Below are positions 1 to 8,556 of a stretch of 64,000 bases of DNA, piece by piece. Every line of letters starts with the position of its first letter. The stretch's first letter is position 1. The position numbers and the translations under genes were made by a program. Source of the DNA: Bacteroidales bacterium (GTDB lineage: Bacteria; Bacteroidota; Bacteroidia; Bacteroidales; UBA7332); the NCBI GenBank assembly GCA_028687995.1, contig JAQTZA010000002.1:1-64000 (forward strand), read 5' to 3'. The notes beneath the pieces were generated by a model, which was not told where the DNA came from, did not search any database, and saw only the letters and a list, made by a program, of their open reading frames with translations.

Positions 1-367
1 ACAGAGTCTCTTTATGCATATTGTTGTTTATCGAGAAACCAGAGTTGCCATCACCAAAACTTTTTTGACGATATATTTTTTTATGAATCGTAAAAGTTGG
101 ATAGTTTGCATAAGAAGCAAAGACCTTCGCCGCCCGACCAGTCGGCGCAAGTAGCACCATTGGTAATTTTAATGAATTAAGTGTTTTTACCAAACTCCCA
201 ATAAGAGAAGTTTTGCCTGTACCAGCATATCCTTTTAATAGAAAAACTCTCTGAGGATATCGATTTGTGATGAACTCAGCTAGCAAATTAATTAGAATTT
301 CTTGTCCAAAATTTGGATTATAGGGCAAATTCACCCTAATTTTGTCCTTTATATGGTTTGTTATCAT
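1..367 (-). CDS. RecD-like ATP-dependent DNA helicase (N-terminal part, gene runs off the left edge)
   Basis: Translating the minus strand from the ATG at 367 gives an open frame of 122 codons to the window edge. It begins MITNHIKDKIRVNLPYNPNF and carries a Walker A motif (GYAGTGKTS) at about residues 46-54, followed by a stretch typical of superfamily 1 helicases (LLAPTGRAAKVFASY) and the TIHKKIYRQ segment that I know from Bacteroidetes RecD/Pif1-like helicases. These enzymes unwind DNA with ATP, probably in recombination or repair; the exact job is inferred. The helicase core motifs II-VI and the C-terminus lie outside the window. It is divergent from the gene at 459. Family confidence is high, precise function is not. 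Confidence 0.85.
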   Translation of the reverse strand, partial: MITNHIKDKIRVNLPYNPNFGQEILINLLAEFITNRYPQRVFLLKGYAGTGKTSLIGSLVKTLNSLKLPMVLLAPTGRAAKVFASYANYPTFTIHKKIYRQKSFGDGNSGFSINNNMHKETL

Positions 368-418
368 TTTTTATCAAAATAAATTGGGGCATAAATTTAA
401 CTCGATTAATTTTCTTTT

Positions 419-426
419 TATATTTG
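419..426 (+). promoter_or_regulatory. Bacteroidetes -7 promoter box (TATATTTG)
   Basis: Matches TAnnTTTG, the -7 element used by the Bacteroidetes primary sigma factor, 32 bases before the ATG at 459. No TTTG at the usual upstream distance was found, so this rests on the -7 box alone. Confidence 0.45.
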
Positions 427-458
427 TGGAGGAAAATTTTTAATAAAAATCTATTTAT

Positions 459-1085
459 ATGAAAACCTTATTCAATTCTCTATTGGTTGTTTCAATTTTA
501 GTACTTGGATTTCTATGCGTGAAAAGCATTATGGATCCTATTCACTTTGACGAAGAGAGAGCAATTAGAGAAAAAGCGGTTATCAACCGATTAATGGATA
601 TCCGTAAAGCGCAAATGGAATATCGTAACATGTATGGTCAATTTACTGGAAGTTTCGATACATTGATTTCTTTTGTGAAAAAAGCAAAGATTCCGTTTGT
701 ATTGAAAGAAGGAACTTTGTCTGATATTCAATTAGAAGCAGGAATGACCGAAAAACAAGCAGTACGCGAAGGATTAATTAAACGTGATACTTTCTTTGTT
801 GTGGTTAAAGATACTCTTTTCCCAAAGAATTTCAATGCAGATTCAATGTGTTATGTACCTCATACATCTAAAAAATTCCAGATGGCAGCCGGTCATATCG
901 TTACTTCGTCAGGTGTACCAGTGAAAGTTTTCGAATGTAAAACTGATATGGATGATTATCTATCGGGCTTAGACAGACAAGAAATTGTAAACTTGAAAGA
1001 CAAAGCTGTTAAAATGACGAAATTTCCAGGTTTGAAAGTTGGTTCGCTAGAAGAAGCAAACAATAGTGCTGGAAACTGGGAGTAA
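459..1085 (+). CDS. Membrane-anchored hypothetical protein
   Basis: A 208-residue protein with one hydrophobic segment at residues 5-24 and no lipobox, so probably anchored in the inner membrane with a periplasmic body. The segment after it (RLMDIRKAQMEYRNMYGQF, residues 46-64) resembles the region following the helix of pseudopilin-like proteins, but no prepilin cleavage site is seen. I recognise similar proteins directly upstream of DUF3822 genes in Bacteroidales; no function is known to me. The stop codon shares its last base with the start codon of the next gene (TAATG), which indicates translational coupling. Start chosen: first ATG, downstream of a TAnnTTTG box. Confidence 0.8.
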   Translation: MKTLFNSLLVVSILVLGFLCVKSIMDPIHFDEERAIREKAVINRLMDIRKAQMEYRNMYGQFTGSFDTLISFVKKAKIPFVLKEGTLSDIQLEAGMTEKQAVREGLIKRDTFFVVVKDTLFPKNFNADSMCYVPHTSKKFQMAAGHIVTSSGVPVKVFECKTDMDDYLSGLDRQEIVNLKDKAVKMTKFPGLKVGSLEEANNSAGNWE

Positions 1086-1897
1086 TGCATCCAACTATCG
1101 ATTATAAAAATACAGAACATTATAACTTATCCATCCGGCTAACGTCGGATGGATTTTCTTTTTACATCGTTGACTCGTTCGGCGGTGGAAATTCTATATT
1201 TCATACATTTCCATTTTCAAAGAGTAGTGCTATTTTGTCTCAACTAGAGGAGCACATTTATCAACATGAGCAACTTCTACTTCCTTATCGACGCACAGAA
1301 TTAATTATTGATTCATTAAATTCGTCCTTTGTTCCGAATGATCTGTATGTTGATAAAATAAAGGAAAAATATCTTTTTTTTGAATACAGTAAACTAAATG
1401 ATAAGATTTTCTCAAATACATTAAAACGTATTCCAGTAACCAATGTTTTCTCAGTGGATACATCTATTTACGACTTTATCCATCGATCTTTTTCATTGAA
1501 TAACGTATTTCATTGCACGACTATATTGGCAGAATACTTTGCTGAAAGAAGTAAATTCGGCAACTATTCGAAAATGTATGTGAATGTTGAATCTTCACAG
1601 ATTAATGTTTTCTGCTTCGAAAGAAATCGTCTGATGCTCGTTAATTCTTATCAATATACTCAACTGAGTGATGCTGCTTATTTTATTTTGAATACGTGGG
1701 AGAAAATGAGTATGAATCAAGTAAATGATGAATTGCATATCTGTGGAAATGCAGAAATTAGAGTTGAAATTTCATCTTTTCTGAAACAATATATACAACG
1801 AGTGCTACCTCTGAATCCACCCACAGATTGGTATGTAGCTCCTTCAAATTGTGATTATTTACCAGTAGATTTAATGACCCTGTCTTTATGCGTATAA
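1085..1897 (+). CDS. DUF3822 family protein
   Basis: A 270-residue protein without signal peptide or membrane segment. Its length, its place just before rsmD and motifs such as the N-terminal LSIRLTSDGFSFYIVD strand match the DUF3822 family, a Bacteroidetes family with an ASKHA/actin-like fold predicted by others; its job is unknown. It overlaps the preceding gene by one base and the following rsmD by ten bases, so the three are very likely one operon. The partner genes suggest a link with rRNA modification or envelope biology, but that is only context. Confidence 0.8.
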   Translation: MHPTIDYKNTEHYNLSIRLTSDGFSFYIVDSFGGGNSIFHTFPFSKSSAILSQLEEHIYQHEQLLLPYRRTELIIDSLNSSFVPNDLYVDKIKEKYLFFEYSKLNDKIFSNTLKRIPVTNVFSVDTSIYDFIHRSFSLNNVFHCTTILAEYFAERSKFGNYSKMYVNVESSQINVFCFERNRLMLVNSYQYTQLSDAAYFILNTWEKMSMNQVNDELHICGNAEIRVEISSFLKQYIQRVLPLNPPTDWYVAPSNCDYLPVDLMTLSLCV

Positions 1898-2433
1898 TTG
1901 GAGGTGAATTTAGAAGTCGTCGGTTTGATGTTCCAAAGAATATCACGGCGCGACCAACAACCGATTTTGCACGAGAAAATCTGTTTAATGTACTATATAA
2001 TAAACTCGATTTTGAAGAGACAGTAGCGTTAGACCTTTTCGCTGGGACAGGGGCAATTAGTTTTGAATTGGTTTCAAGAGGAGCACTGCGAGTTATTTCA
2101 GTAGAAAGTCATGCTACACAATACGCATTCTTGTGCAAAGTGATGAGAGAGTTAAAGACCGATTCTATTATTCCTGTGAAAGGCGATGTCTTTAGATATA
2201 TTTCGAGCACAAAAGAGAAATTTGATTTTATATTTGCAGATCCACCATACGATTTAAAGGAGATTCCTCAGATTCCTGAGCTGATTTTCAAAAATGATTT
2301 GCTGAAAGAGGATGGCATTTTTGTTTTGGAACATTCCAAAAATAACGATTTCTCATCGTTACCAGAATTTCAAGAAAAACGGGTGTATGGTAGTGTCAAT
2401 TTTAGTTTTTTCTCAAAGCAAAGGACTGAATAG
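1888..2433 (+). CDS. rsmD: 16S rRNA (guanine966-N2)-methyltransferase RsmD
   Basis: A 181-residue class I SAM-dependent methyltransferase. It shows the RsmD start MRIIGGEFRSRRF, the SAM-binding LDLFAGTGAISFE at about residues 47-59 and the catalytic DPPY signature (FADPPYD) near residue 117. RsmD methylates G966 of 16S rRNA in the 30S subunit. Length agrees with the family. The ATG overlaps the DUF3822 gene by ten bases, and the 3' end overlaps the 3' end of the convergent cardiolipin synthase gene by 21 bases, leaving no room for a classical terminator. Confidence 0.93.
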   Translation: MRIIGGEFRSRRFDVPKNITARPTTDFARENLFNVLYNKLDFEETVALDLFAGTGAISFELVSRGALRVISVESHATQYAFLCKVMRELKTDSIIPVKGDVFRYISSTKEKFDFIFADPPYDLKEIPQIPELIFKNDLLKEDGIFVLEHSKNNDFSSLPEFQEKRVYGSVNFSFFSKQRTE

Positions 2434-3849
2434 TCGAATGGTAGATTCTAAGAAGCGGGTTTTAAGAGGTCGTTTTATCCAACTATTCAAATTTACTTTT
2501 ACACAATTTGATAAATCTTCTAGGAAAATATTTTTCAATAAGACAGCTGTTTTTGTATCATAAATAAAGGTATTGATCTCGAAATTGTGTTCGAAACTTC
2601 TAAAATCTAGGTTAGTAGAGCCAATAGTTGAGATGCAGTCATCTGCAACAACAAGTTTCGAATGCAAAAATCCTGGTTGATAGAAATACACTTTTACACC
2701 TGCTCTCATTACTGATTTCAAGTAGGAATACGTAGCCATTTGCACAATCCAAGAATCAGACTTCTCGGGTAGCATAAGTCTAACGTCGACGCCACTCATT
2801 GCTGCCGTTTGCAAGGCAGATAGAAGGCTTTCGCCCGGTAAAAAGTACGGAGATTGCAGATAAACATACTCTTTGGCAGTATGTATCAATTTTAAATAGC
2901 CATGCAATATATCTCGCCATTGACCAAACGGGCCACCTGTTACAATTTGAAGTTTAATATTGGATGCAATACTTAGCTTATTTTCCGAAATATAGTTTTT
3001 GAGTGGGAGTAGCTCTCTCGTGATGAAATACCAATCTATTAAAAACGCAGATTCAAGAGCTTCAACTCCATCACCTTCAATACGAGTGTGAATATCTTTC
3101 CAGATACCCCAATCTAAACCTTTCCAATATCGATCAGCAATATTCATACCACCAGTATAGCCAATTTCCCCATCAATTACCACAATTTTGCGGTGATTCC
3201 TGAAATTAATCTTACTTGTTAATCGATGAAAACGTACTTCCAGAAAGGTGGCTGTTTTAATGCCAGCATCACGCATTTCGTTGAAGAATGATACTGGTAC
3301 TCTCCAGCATCCTACATCGTCGAATAATAGTCTTATCTCAACTCCATTCTGAGCTTTCTTTATAAGAGCGTCTTTTACCCTATTGCCAATTTCATCTGAT
3401 TCAATAATATAATACTGAATGTGAATAAATTTTTGAGCTTGCTCTATATCAAGAAGCAAACTAGAAAATTTTTCCTCACCAGTTTTGTAAATATTAATAG
3501 AGTTGTTTGAGTAGAGTGGATATTGATTTTGATGATTAAGAAAGGTCGCTAATGTTTGGTATTGTGGCGGTAATTCTCTAAGAAGTTTTTTGTCTATCGG
3601 AAAATGACGAGAGATAATCTTTCGTCTCTTTTTTCTGGATATGAGACGTTGACGTGTATAATCCATGCCAAAGAAAATATAAAAAAGAATGCCGAAGAAT
3701 GGTAGAAGGAAAAAGAGAAGAATCCATGCCAGAGTTTTTACTGGATTACGATTCCCTCCAATTACTACAATCACACTCGCTACCGTGGTTATGATATAGA
3801 GTATTTGCAGTGCAATTGCCAACCAAGTATTTGAAGAAAAGAAAAACAT
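2413..3849 (-). CDS. cls: Cardiolipin synthase (phospholipase D family)
   Basis: A 478-residue membrane protein. Two transmembrane helices at about residues 10-30 and 40-60 are followed by two phospholipase D motifs: HRKIVVIDGEIGYTGG in the middle and HSKLVVADDCISTIGSTN near residue 400, both with the HxK(x4)D pattern. This arrangement is that of bacterial cardiolipin synthase A/ClsA-type enzymes, which join two phosphatidylglycerols to make cardiolipin in the inner membrane. Length fits the family. Monocistronic on the minus strand; its 3' end overlaps the end of rsmD. Confidence 0.92.
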   Translation of the reverse strand: MFFFSSNTWLAIALQILYIITTVASVIVVIGGNRNPVKTLAWILLFFLLPFFGILFYIFFGMDYTRQRLISRKKRRKIISRHFPIDKKLLRELPPQYQTLATFLNHQNQYPLYSNNSINIYKTGEEKFSSLLLDIEQAQKFIHIQYYIIESDEIGNRVKDALIKKAQNGVEIRLLFDDVGCWRVPVSFFNEMRDAGIKTATFLEVRFHRLTSKINFRNHRKIVVIDGEIGYTGGMNIADRYWKGLDWGIWKDIHTRIEGDGVEALESAFLIDWYFITRELLPLKNYISENKLSIASNIKLQIVTGGPFGQWRDILHGYLKLIHTAKEYVYLQSPYFLPGESLLSALQTAAMSGVDVRLMLPEKSDSWIVQMATYSYLKSVMRAGVKVYFYQPGFLHSKLVVADDCISTIGSTNLDFRSFEHNFEINTFIYDTKTAVLLKNIFLEDLSNCVKVNLNSWIKRPLKTRFLESTIRLFSPLL

Positions 3850-3923
3850 AGATGCATTTTTCTGCTAATTTATGATTTTCTAAAGGAAAAAGCAAATTGA
3901 GGCAAGGAACTTATTCATTCGAA

Positions 3924-3961
3924 CAAAAAAACAGGATACTTCATTTGTCTGAAATATCCTG
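3924..3961 (-). terminator. Rho-independent terminator of the nqr operon
   Basis: Read on the minus strand: CAGGATA...TATCCTG arms (3955-3961 and 3932-3938), strengthened by an inner TTCA/TGAA pairing, followed by seven T (3924-3930). It sits just after the nqrF stop codon. Confidence 0.8.
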
Positions 3962-3989
3962 CTTACGTTTGATTTGTAATTCTTAAAGG

Positions 3990-5258
3990 TTAGTTTCCGA
4001 AATCGTCGAAAGCTAGATTTTCTCGAGGAACACCAATCGACCAAAGCATATTCTCAACCGCTTTTGCCATTGGGCCAGGTCCGCACATGTAGTACTCAAT
4101 ATCCTCTGGAGCTTCGTGTTTCGTCAAATATTCATCGTGAATTACTTGATGAATAAATCCTGTATAGCCTGTCCAGTTATCCTCTTTCATAGGAGCAGAA
4201 AGTGCAATATGGAATGTGAAATTTGGAAATTCTTTTTCGATTGCTCTAAATTCATCTTCGTAGAAAATCTCACTTTTTGATCTAGCACCGTACCAATAGC
4301 TGATTTTCCGGTCTGTCGTTTTAAGTGTATGGAAGAGATGGAACAAGTGAGAACGAAGTGGAGCCATACCTGCGCCCCCACCGATATACAACATTTCATT
4401 TTTCGTGTTTTTGATGTGGAATTCACCAAATGGGCCAGAAATCATCACTTTATCCCCTTTCTTACGAGAGAAAATGTACGAAGAGCAAAGCCCTGGATTA
4501 ATTCCTTTTACCCATTTTTTGGTTGCAGGATCAATAGGTGGAGTTGCGATACGGATATTCAATTTTACGATATTTCCTTCAGCAGGGTGATTTGCCATTG
4601 AGTAGGCACGATAAGTCTCCTCGGTATTGGTGGTTTCCAATGACCAAAAATCATATTTGTTCCACTCTTCTCTAAATTGTTCTTGCAATTCGCAATCAGT
4701 AAATTTCATGTGATATTTAGGCACATCAATCTGTATGTAATCACCAGATTTGAAATTCAATTGCTCTCCTTCTGGTAGCTTAACCACAAATTCTTTGATG
4801 AAGGTAGCTACGTTATCATTAGAAATTACTTCACATTCCCATTTTTTTATACCCATAATTTGTTGAGGTACTTCAATTTGAAGGTCGTTGCGTACTTTCA
4901 CTTGACAAGCTAAACGCCAATTGTCTTGCATCTCTTTTCTCGAAAAGAATCCTGTTTCAGTAGGGAGTATTGTGCCACCGCCTTCATTTACTTGACATTT
5001 GCACATTCCACAACTACCGCCACCACCACAAGCCGATGGTAAGAATACTTTATTATCGCCCAATGCACTAAGTAAGCTTGCACCAGGTTCAGTTATCAAT
5101 TCTTTGTCACCGTTGATTACAATTTTGAGGCTACCTTCTGGGGTAAGTTTCTTTTTGGCATACAGCAAAATGGCTACTAAAGCCAAAGTTACAAGTAGAA
5201 ACACAACCACCGAAAGTCCGATTGTGAGGTTACCATTGCCAACCATTAATATGAACAT
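3990..5258 (-). CDS. nqrF: Na+-translocating NADH:quinone reductase subunit F
   Basis: 422 residues. NqrF takes electrons from NADH on the cytoplasmic side and passes them through FAD and a [2Fe-2S] centre into the pump. Visible parts in order: an N-terminal membrane helix (about 11-34), a plant-type ferredoxin domain with ligands C77, C83, C86 and C118, then a ferredoxin reductase module with the FAD motif RAYSMANHP and the NADH-binding GGGAGMAPLRSH. Last gene of the nqrABCDEF operon, 54 bases after nqrE, followed by a strong terminator. A second possible start (M5) lies 12 bases inside. Confidence 0.97.
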   Translation of the reverse strand: MFILMVGNGNLTIGLSVVVFLLVTLALVAILLYAKKKLTPEGSLKIVINGDKELITEPGASLLSALGDNKVFLPSACGGGGSCGMCKCQVNEGGGTILPTETGFFSRKEMQDNWRLACQVKVRNDLQIEVPQQIMGIKKWECEVISNDNVATFIKEFVVKLPEGEQLNFKSGDYIQIDVPKYHMKFTDCELQEQFREEWNKYDFWSLETTNTEETYRAYSMANHPAEGNIVKLNIRIATPPIDPATKKWVKGINPGLCSSYIFSRKKGDKVMISGPFGEFHIKNTKNEMLYIGGGAGMAPLRSHLFHLFHTLKTTDRKISYWYGARSKSEIFYEDEFRAIEKEFPNFTFHIALSAPMKEDNWTGYTGFIHQVIHDEYLTKHEAPEDIEYYMCGPGPMAKAVENMLWSIGVPRENLAFDDFGN

Positions 5259-5312
5259 CTGTAAACTTGTTTAAATGATTAATACCGAAATTCGTTCTGA
5301 ATTTAATTCAGC

Positions 5313-5927
5313 TTATAATTTGATCCCTAGGAAGCTCATAAATGCAATTCCCATCAATCCAGTTACAATAAATGTAATGCCTAAACCACGAAGTGGAGCA
5401 GGAATATGAGAATAGGCAAGTTTTTCGCGAATGGCTGCTAATCCAACAATGGCAAGAGTCCAACCCACACCCGAACCTAATCCGTAAACAGTGGCTTGAC
5501 CAATGTTAGAGAATCCTTTCTCTTGCATAAACAAAGAACCTCCCAAGATGGCACAGTTTACAGCAATAAGAGGCAGGAATATCCCGAGAGAGGCGTAAAG
5601 ACTGGGCGAAAATTTCTCAACCACCATTTCTACTAACTGTGTCATTGATGCGATTACAGCAATAAACATGATAAAACTAAGAAAGCTTAGATCAACTTCG
5701 CCAAAAGAACCTCCCAACCAAGATAATGCACCCTCTTTGAGGATGTATGTCTCTAATAAATAGTTAACAGGCAGGGTGATAGCTAGCACGAAAGTTACCG
5801 CTACGCCAAGACCAGTAGCTGTTTTTACATTCTTCGAAACGGCTAAATAAGAGCACATTCCCAAGAAATAAGCAAATATCATGTTGTCGATGAAAATCGC
5901 CTTAATAAATATATTTAATGATTCCAT
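5313..5927 (-). CDS. nqrE: Na+-translocating NADH:quinone reductase subunit E
   Basis: 204-residue protein with about six membrane helices, of the NqrDE/RnfAE family. Together with NqrD it makes the central membrane core through which sodium is thought to move and which holds an intramembrane iron centre in characterised enzymes. The N-terminus [20 protein letters not shown], including the conserved IFIDNM, and the central [17 protein letters not shown] with its membrane cysteine are typical. Twenty-one bases separate it from nqrD. Assignment to E rather than RnfA follows from the surrounding nqr gene order. Confidence 0.96.
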   Translation of the reverse strand: MESLNIFIKAIFIDNMIFAYFLGMCSYLAVSKNVKTATGLGVAVTFVLAITLPVNYLLETYILKEGALSWLGGSFGEVDLSFLSFIMFIAVIASMTQLVEMVVEKFSPSLYASLGIFLPLIAVNCAILGGSLFMQEKGFSNIGQATVYGLGSGVGWTLAIVGLAAIREKLAYSHIPAPLRGLGITFIVTGLMGIAFMSFLGIKL

Positions 5928-5948
5928 AATCGAGAATTTCAGTGATTA

Positions 5949-6581
5949 TTATTTCGTTTGTAAATCTTTGTTCATTGAACGTTGTACCCATATAATACAA
6001 CCTAATAAAATCAAAGCCGCAGGAGGAAGAATGACCAAACCATTATTTTCGTAACCCATATCGTAGAACGATTGTGGAATAATGGGGAATCCGTATAAAG
6101 ATCCAGTTCCCAATAATTCACGAATGAATCCTAAGATTACCAATATGAAACTATAGCCTAATCCATTACCAATTCCATCCAGGAAAGATTCCCAAGGTTT
6201 GTTCGCTAAAGCAAATGCTTCGAGTCGTCCCATCAAGATACAGTTAGTGATAATCAATCCTACAAAAACAGATAGCTGTTTACTAGCCTCATAAGCAAAA
6301 GCTTTTAACACTTGATCGACAATAATTACCAAAGCAGCTACCACCACCAATTGTACAATGATACGGATGCGATTGGGAATCGTGTTCCTCAATAAGGAGA
6401 TAATAACATTGGCAAATGCAACTACGGCAGTTACCGAAATAGACATTACAATTGCAGGCTCAAGTTTTGCAGTTACCGCCAAAGCTGAACAAATACCTAA
6501 TACCTGAACCGATACTGGATTGTTGCTTGACAATGGACCTAATAAGATTGCTCTATTTTGTTTCGAAAATAAATTGCTCAT
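5949..6581 (-). CDS. nqrD: Na+-translocating NADH:quinone reductase subunit D
   Basis: 210-residue polytopic membrane protein (about six helices), homologous to NqrE. The LVGLIITNCILMGR-like segment (here VFVGLIITNCILMGRLEAFA) carries the conserved membrane cysteine of the family, and LGICSALAVT near the N-terminus supplies the second. Forms the pump core with NqrE and NqrB. Starts six bases after the nqrC stop, consistent with one polycistronic message. Confidence 0.96.
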   Translation of the reverse strand: MSNLFSKQNRAILLGPLSSNNPVSVQVLGICSALAVTAKLEPAIVMSISVTAVVAFANVIISLLRNTIPNRIRIIVQLVVVAALVIIVDQVLKAFAYEASKQLSVFVGLIITNCILMGRLEAFALANKPWESFLDGIGNGLGYSFILVILGFIRELLGTGSLYGFPIIPQSFYDMGYENNGLVILPPAALILLGCIIWVQRSMNKDLQTK

Positions 6582-6587
6582 AATTTA

Positions 6588-7283
6588 TTACTTTTTTGCA
6601 GTTAAAAACTTCTCGTATGCGGACAAACAATCTTTCAGCATTTTCTCTACCGCCTTACTTGTTATTGTGCCTCCAGAAATTGCATCCACCTGATCTTGAT
6701 TTTGTGCAGTTTGTCCAGCTTTCATAACTCCTATAGAGGCAAATTTGTCGTTTTGCAACAAGTGTTTGCTCTCAAATTGTTTTTGGAATGGCTCTTTGTC
6801 AATCTCAGCACCCAAACCTGGTGTTTCGCTCTTGTGCGAAAAATAGGTTCCAAAAACACTATTTTTGTCATCATTTACAGCAATATATCCCCAAATAGGA
6901 CCCCAAAGTCCTGCTCCGTAAACTGGAAGAATATATTTAGTAGCTCCATCAGCTGTTTTACATTCGTAAATGATCAATTTGCGTTTTTCAACTGCTTTCT
7001 TTACCTCAATTTTAAGATCAATTGCTTCAGGATTTCCCGCAACTTCGGTACCATTTGCATCAATCAAATAACTTTTGGTGATAAATTGGCTATAAAGTTT
7101 CTGAGCGTCTACTGCTGTAGCTACAATGTGTACAGATTTTAAGATCTGCATTTTTTTATCAATTTCGATATTTTTATCTTGCAATGGTTTCAGGCTTAAA
7201 GCAGTGAAAGCTAGAACTGCAGCCACTACAATCACCATTACCGAAGAATAAATGATAGTATATCCGTTACTTTGTCTGTTCAT
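6588..7283 (-). CDS. nqrC: Na+-translocating NADH:quinone reductase subunit C
   Basis: 231 residues with one N-terminal membrane helix (about 8-28) and a periplasmic FMN-binding domain. The flavinylation motif appears as DAISGGTITSKAV near residue 205, in which the second threonine-type position carries covalently bound FMN in characterised NqrC; the usual S(T)GAT is here SGGT followed by ITS, an accepted variant of the family. The GLGAEI motif at about residue 160 is also conserved. Twelve bases follow nqrB. An ApbE flavin transferase, needed for this attachment, is not in the window. Confidence 0.95.
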   Translation of the reverse strand: MNRQSNGYTIIYSSVMVIVVAAVLAFTALSLKPLQDKNIEIDKKMQILKSVHIVATAVDAQKLYSQFITKSYLIDANGTEVAGNPEAIDLKIEVKKAVEKRKLIIYECKTADGATKYILPVYGAGLWGPIWGYIAVNDDKNSVFGTYFSHKSETPGLGAEIDKEPFQKQFESKHLLQNDKFASIGVMKAGQTAQNQDQVDAISGGTITSKAVEKMLKDCLSAYEKFLTAKK

Positions 7284-7295
7284 AATTGGATGGGA

Positions 7296-8504
7296 TTAAG
7301 CGTTTTTTGAATTCCAACGTTTCACTCTTTTCTTTACATTCGATTCTACTACATAGAAGTCGATTAGTGGAGCAAAAACATTCAATAATAAGATGGCTAA
7401 CATCATACCTTCTGGATAACCCGGGTTGACCACACGAACCAACATCGATACAACACCAATCAAGAATCCGTAGATATATTTACCTGTTTCGGTTCGAGCA
7501 CCCGTTACTGGATCAGTCGCCATAAAGACAGCTCCAAACGCAAATCCACCTAATAAAAGATGGTCAAGTGCGGGTGTGGCTAATGCAACTGAAGTTCCAA
7601 ATGCGTTAAATATTAACCCGATTGCAAAACCTCCGGCAAAAACAGAGGTCATGATTTTCCAGCTTGCAACACCCGTGATAATTAAAATTGCTGCACCCAT
7701 AAGGATTGCTAAAGTAGAAGTTTCGCCAATTGAACCTGGAATCAATCCAATGAAATAGTCCCATGTCGAAATGGTATGCCCCATGGTATCTTTGATTCCA
7801 GTAAATGTTTCGGGTGATGCTGTTGCAATTTGACCAAGTGGAGTTGCACCAGAGTATCCGTTTACGATGTGTCCAGCGCCTATTCCGAATGTATCGTCTG
7901 TGCGAACAAAGATAGAATCACCTGTCATTTTGCCGGGGTAAGCAAAGAAGAGGAAAGCTCGAGTGATCAATGCCACGTTGAAGATATTCATTCCTGTTCC
8001 ACCAAAAATTTCTTTTGCGAAGATTACCGCAAATGCAGTTGCAACTCCAATCATCCATAGTGGAGTGTCCACTGGAACAATCATTGGAATCAACATTCCA
8101 GAAACCAAGAATCCTTCTTGTATTTCGTGTTTGTTGTATTGAGCTACTATGAATTCAATACCCAACCCGACACCATAAGATACTACGATTTTTGGCAATA
8201 CTGCTAATAAACCGAACAAGAAAATTGTCCAGAAATCAGTATTTGATTCGCCAATAGCAATGTAGTGTTGGTAACCTACGTTGTACATTCCAAAAAATAG
8301 AGCCGGCATTAGCGCCATTACCACAACAGACATTACTCTTTTTGTATCTACACTGTCGTGAATGTGAACTCCTGATTTTGAAGTGCTATTCGGCACGTAA
8401 AGAAAAGTCTCTAAACCATCATAAACAGAATGGAACATAGACAATTTGCCGCCTTCTTCGAAGTGTGGCTTTATTTTGTCGATATATTGTCTTAGCGTTT
8501 TCAA
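7296..8504 (-). CDS. nqrB: Na+-translocating NADH:quinone reductase subunit B
   Basis: About 402 residues with ten or so membrane helices. The FMN-carrying SGAT motif is visible (NGYSGATPLGQ, near residue 220). NqrB forms the quinone and sodium path of the pump. There is no ATG at the expected place: homologues begin M-K-x-L-R-x-Y-x-D-K-I-K, and here that point is a TTG at 8504, so I place the start there. A further TTG nine codons upstream (8531) would add YYQLNNYPL, which homologues lack. Neither has a clear Shine-Dalgarno sequence. Fifty-two bases follow nqrA. Confidence 0.93.
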   Translation of the reverse strand: MKTLRQYIDKIKPHFEEGGKLSMFHSVYDGLETFLYVPNSTSKSGVHIHDSVDTKRVMSVVVMALMPALFFGMYNVGYQHYIAIGESNTDFWTIFLFGLLAVLPKIVVSYGVGLGIEFIVAQYNKHEIQEGFLVSGMLIPMIVPVDTPLWMIGVATAFAVIFAKEIFGGTGMNIFNVALITRAFLFFAYPGKMTGDSIFVRTDDTFGIGAGHIVNGYSGATPLGQIATASPETFTGIKDTMGHTISTWDYFIGLIPGSIGETSTLAILMGAAILIITGVASWKIMTSVFAGGFAIGLIFNAFGTSVALATPALDHLLLGGFAFGAVFMATDPVTGARTETGKYIYGFLIGVVSMLVRVVNPGYPEGMMLAILLLNVFAPLIDFYVVESNVKKRVKRWNSKNA

Positions 8505-8556
8505 AGGATAGTTATTTAGTTGATAATACAATATTATTCAATGATTTATCTCTTAT

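Noticed and set aside
4329..5274. Several open frames opposite nqrF
   Set aside because: Shadows of a well-supported conserved gene on the other strand.
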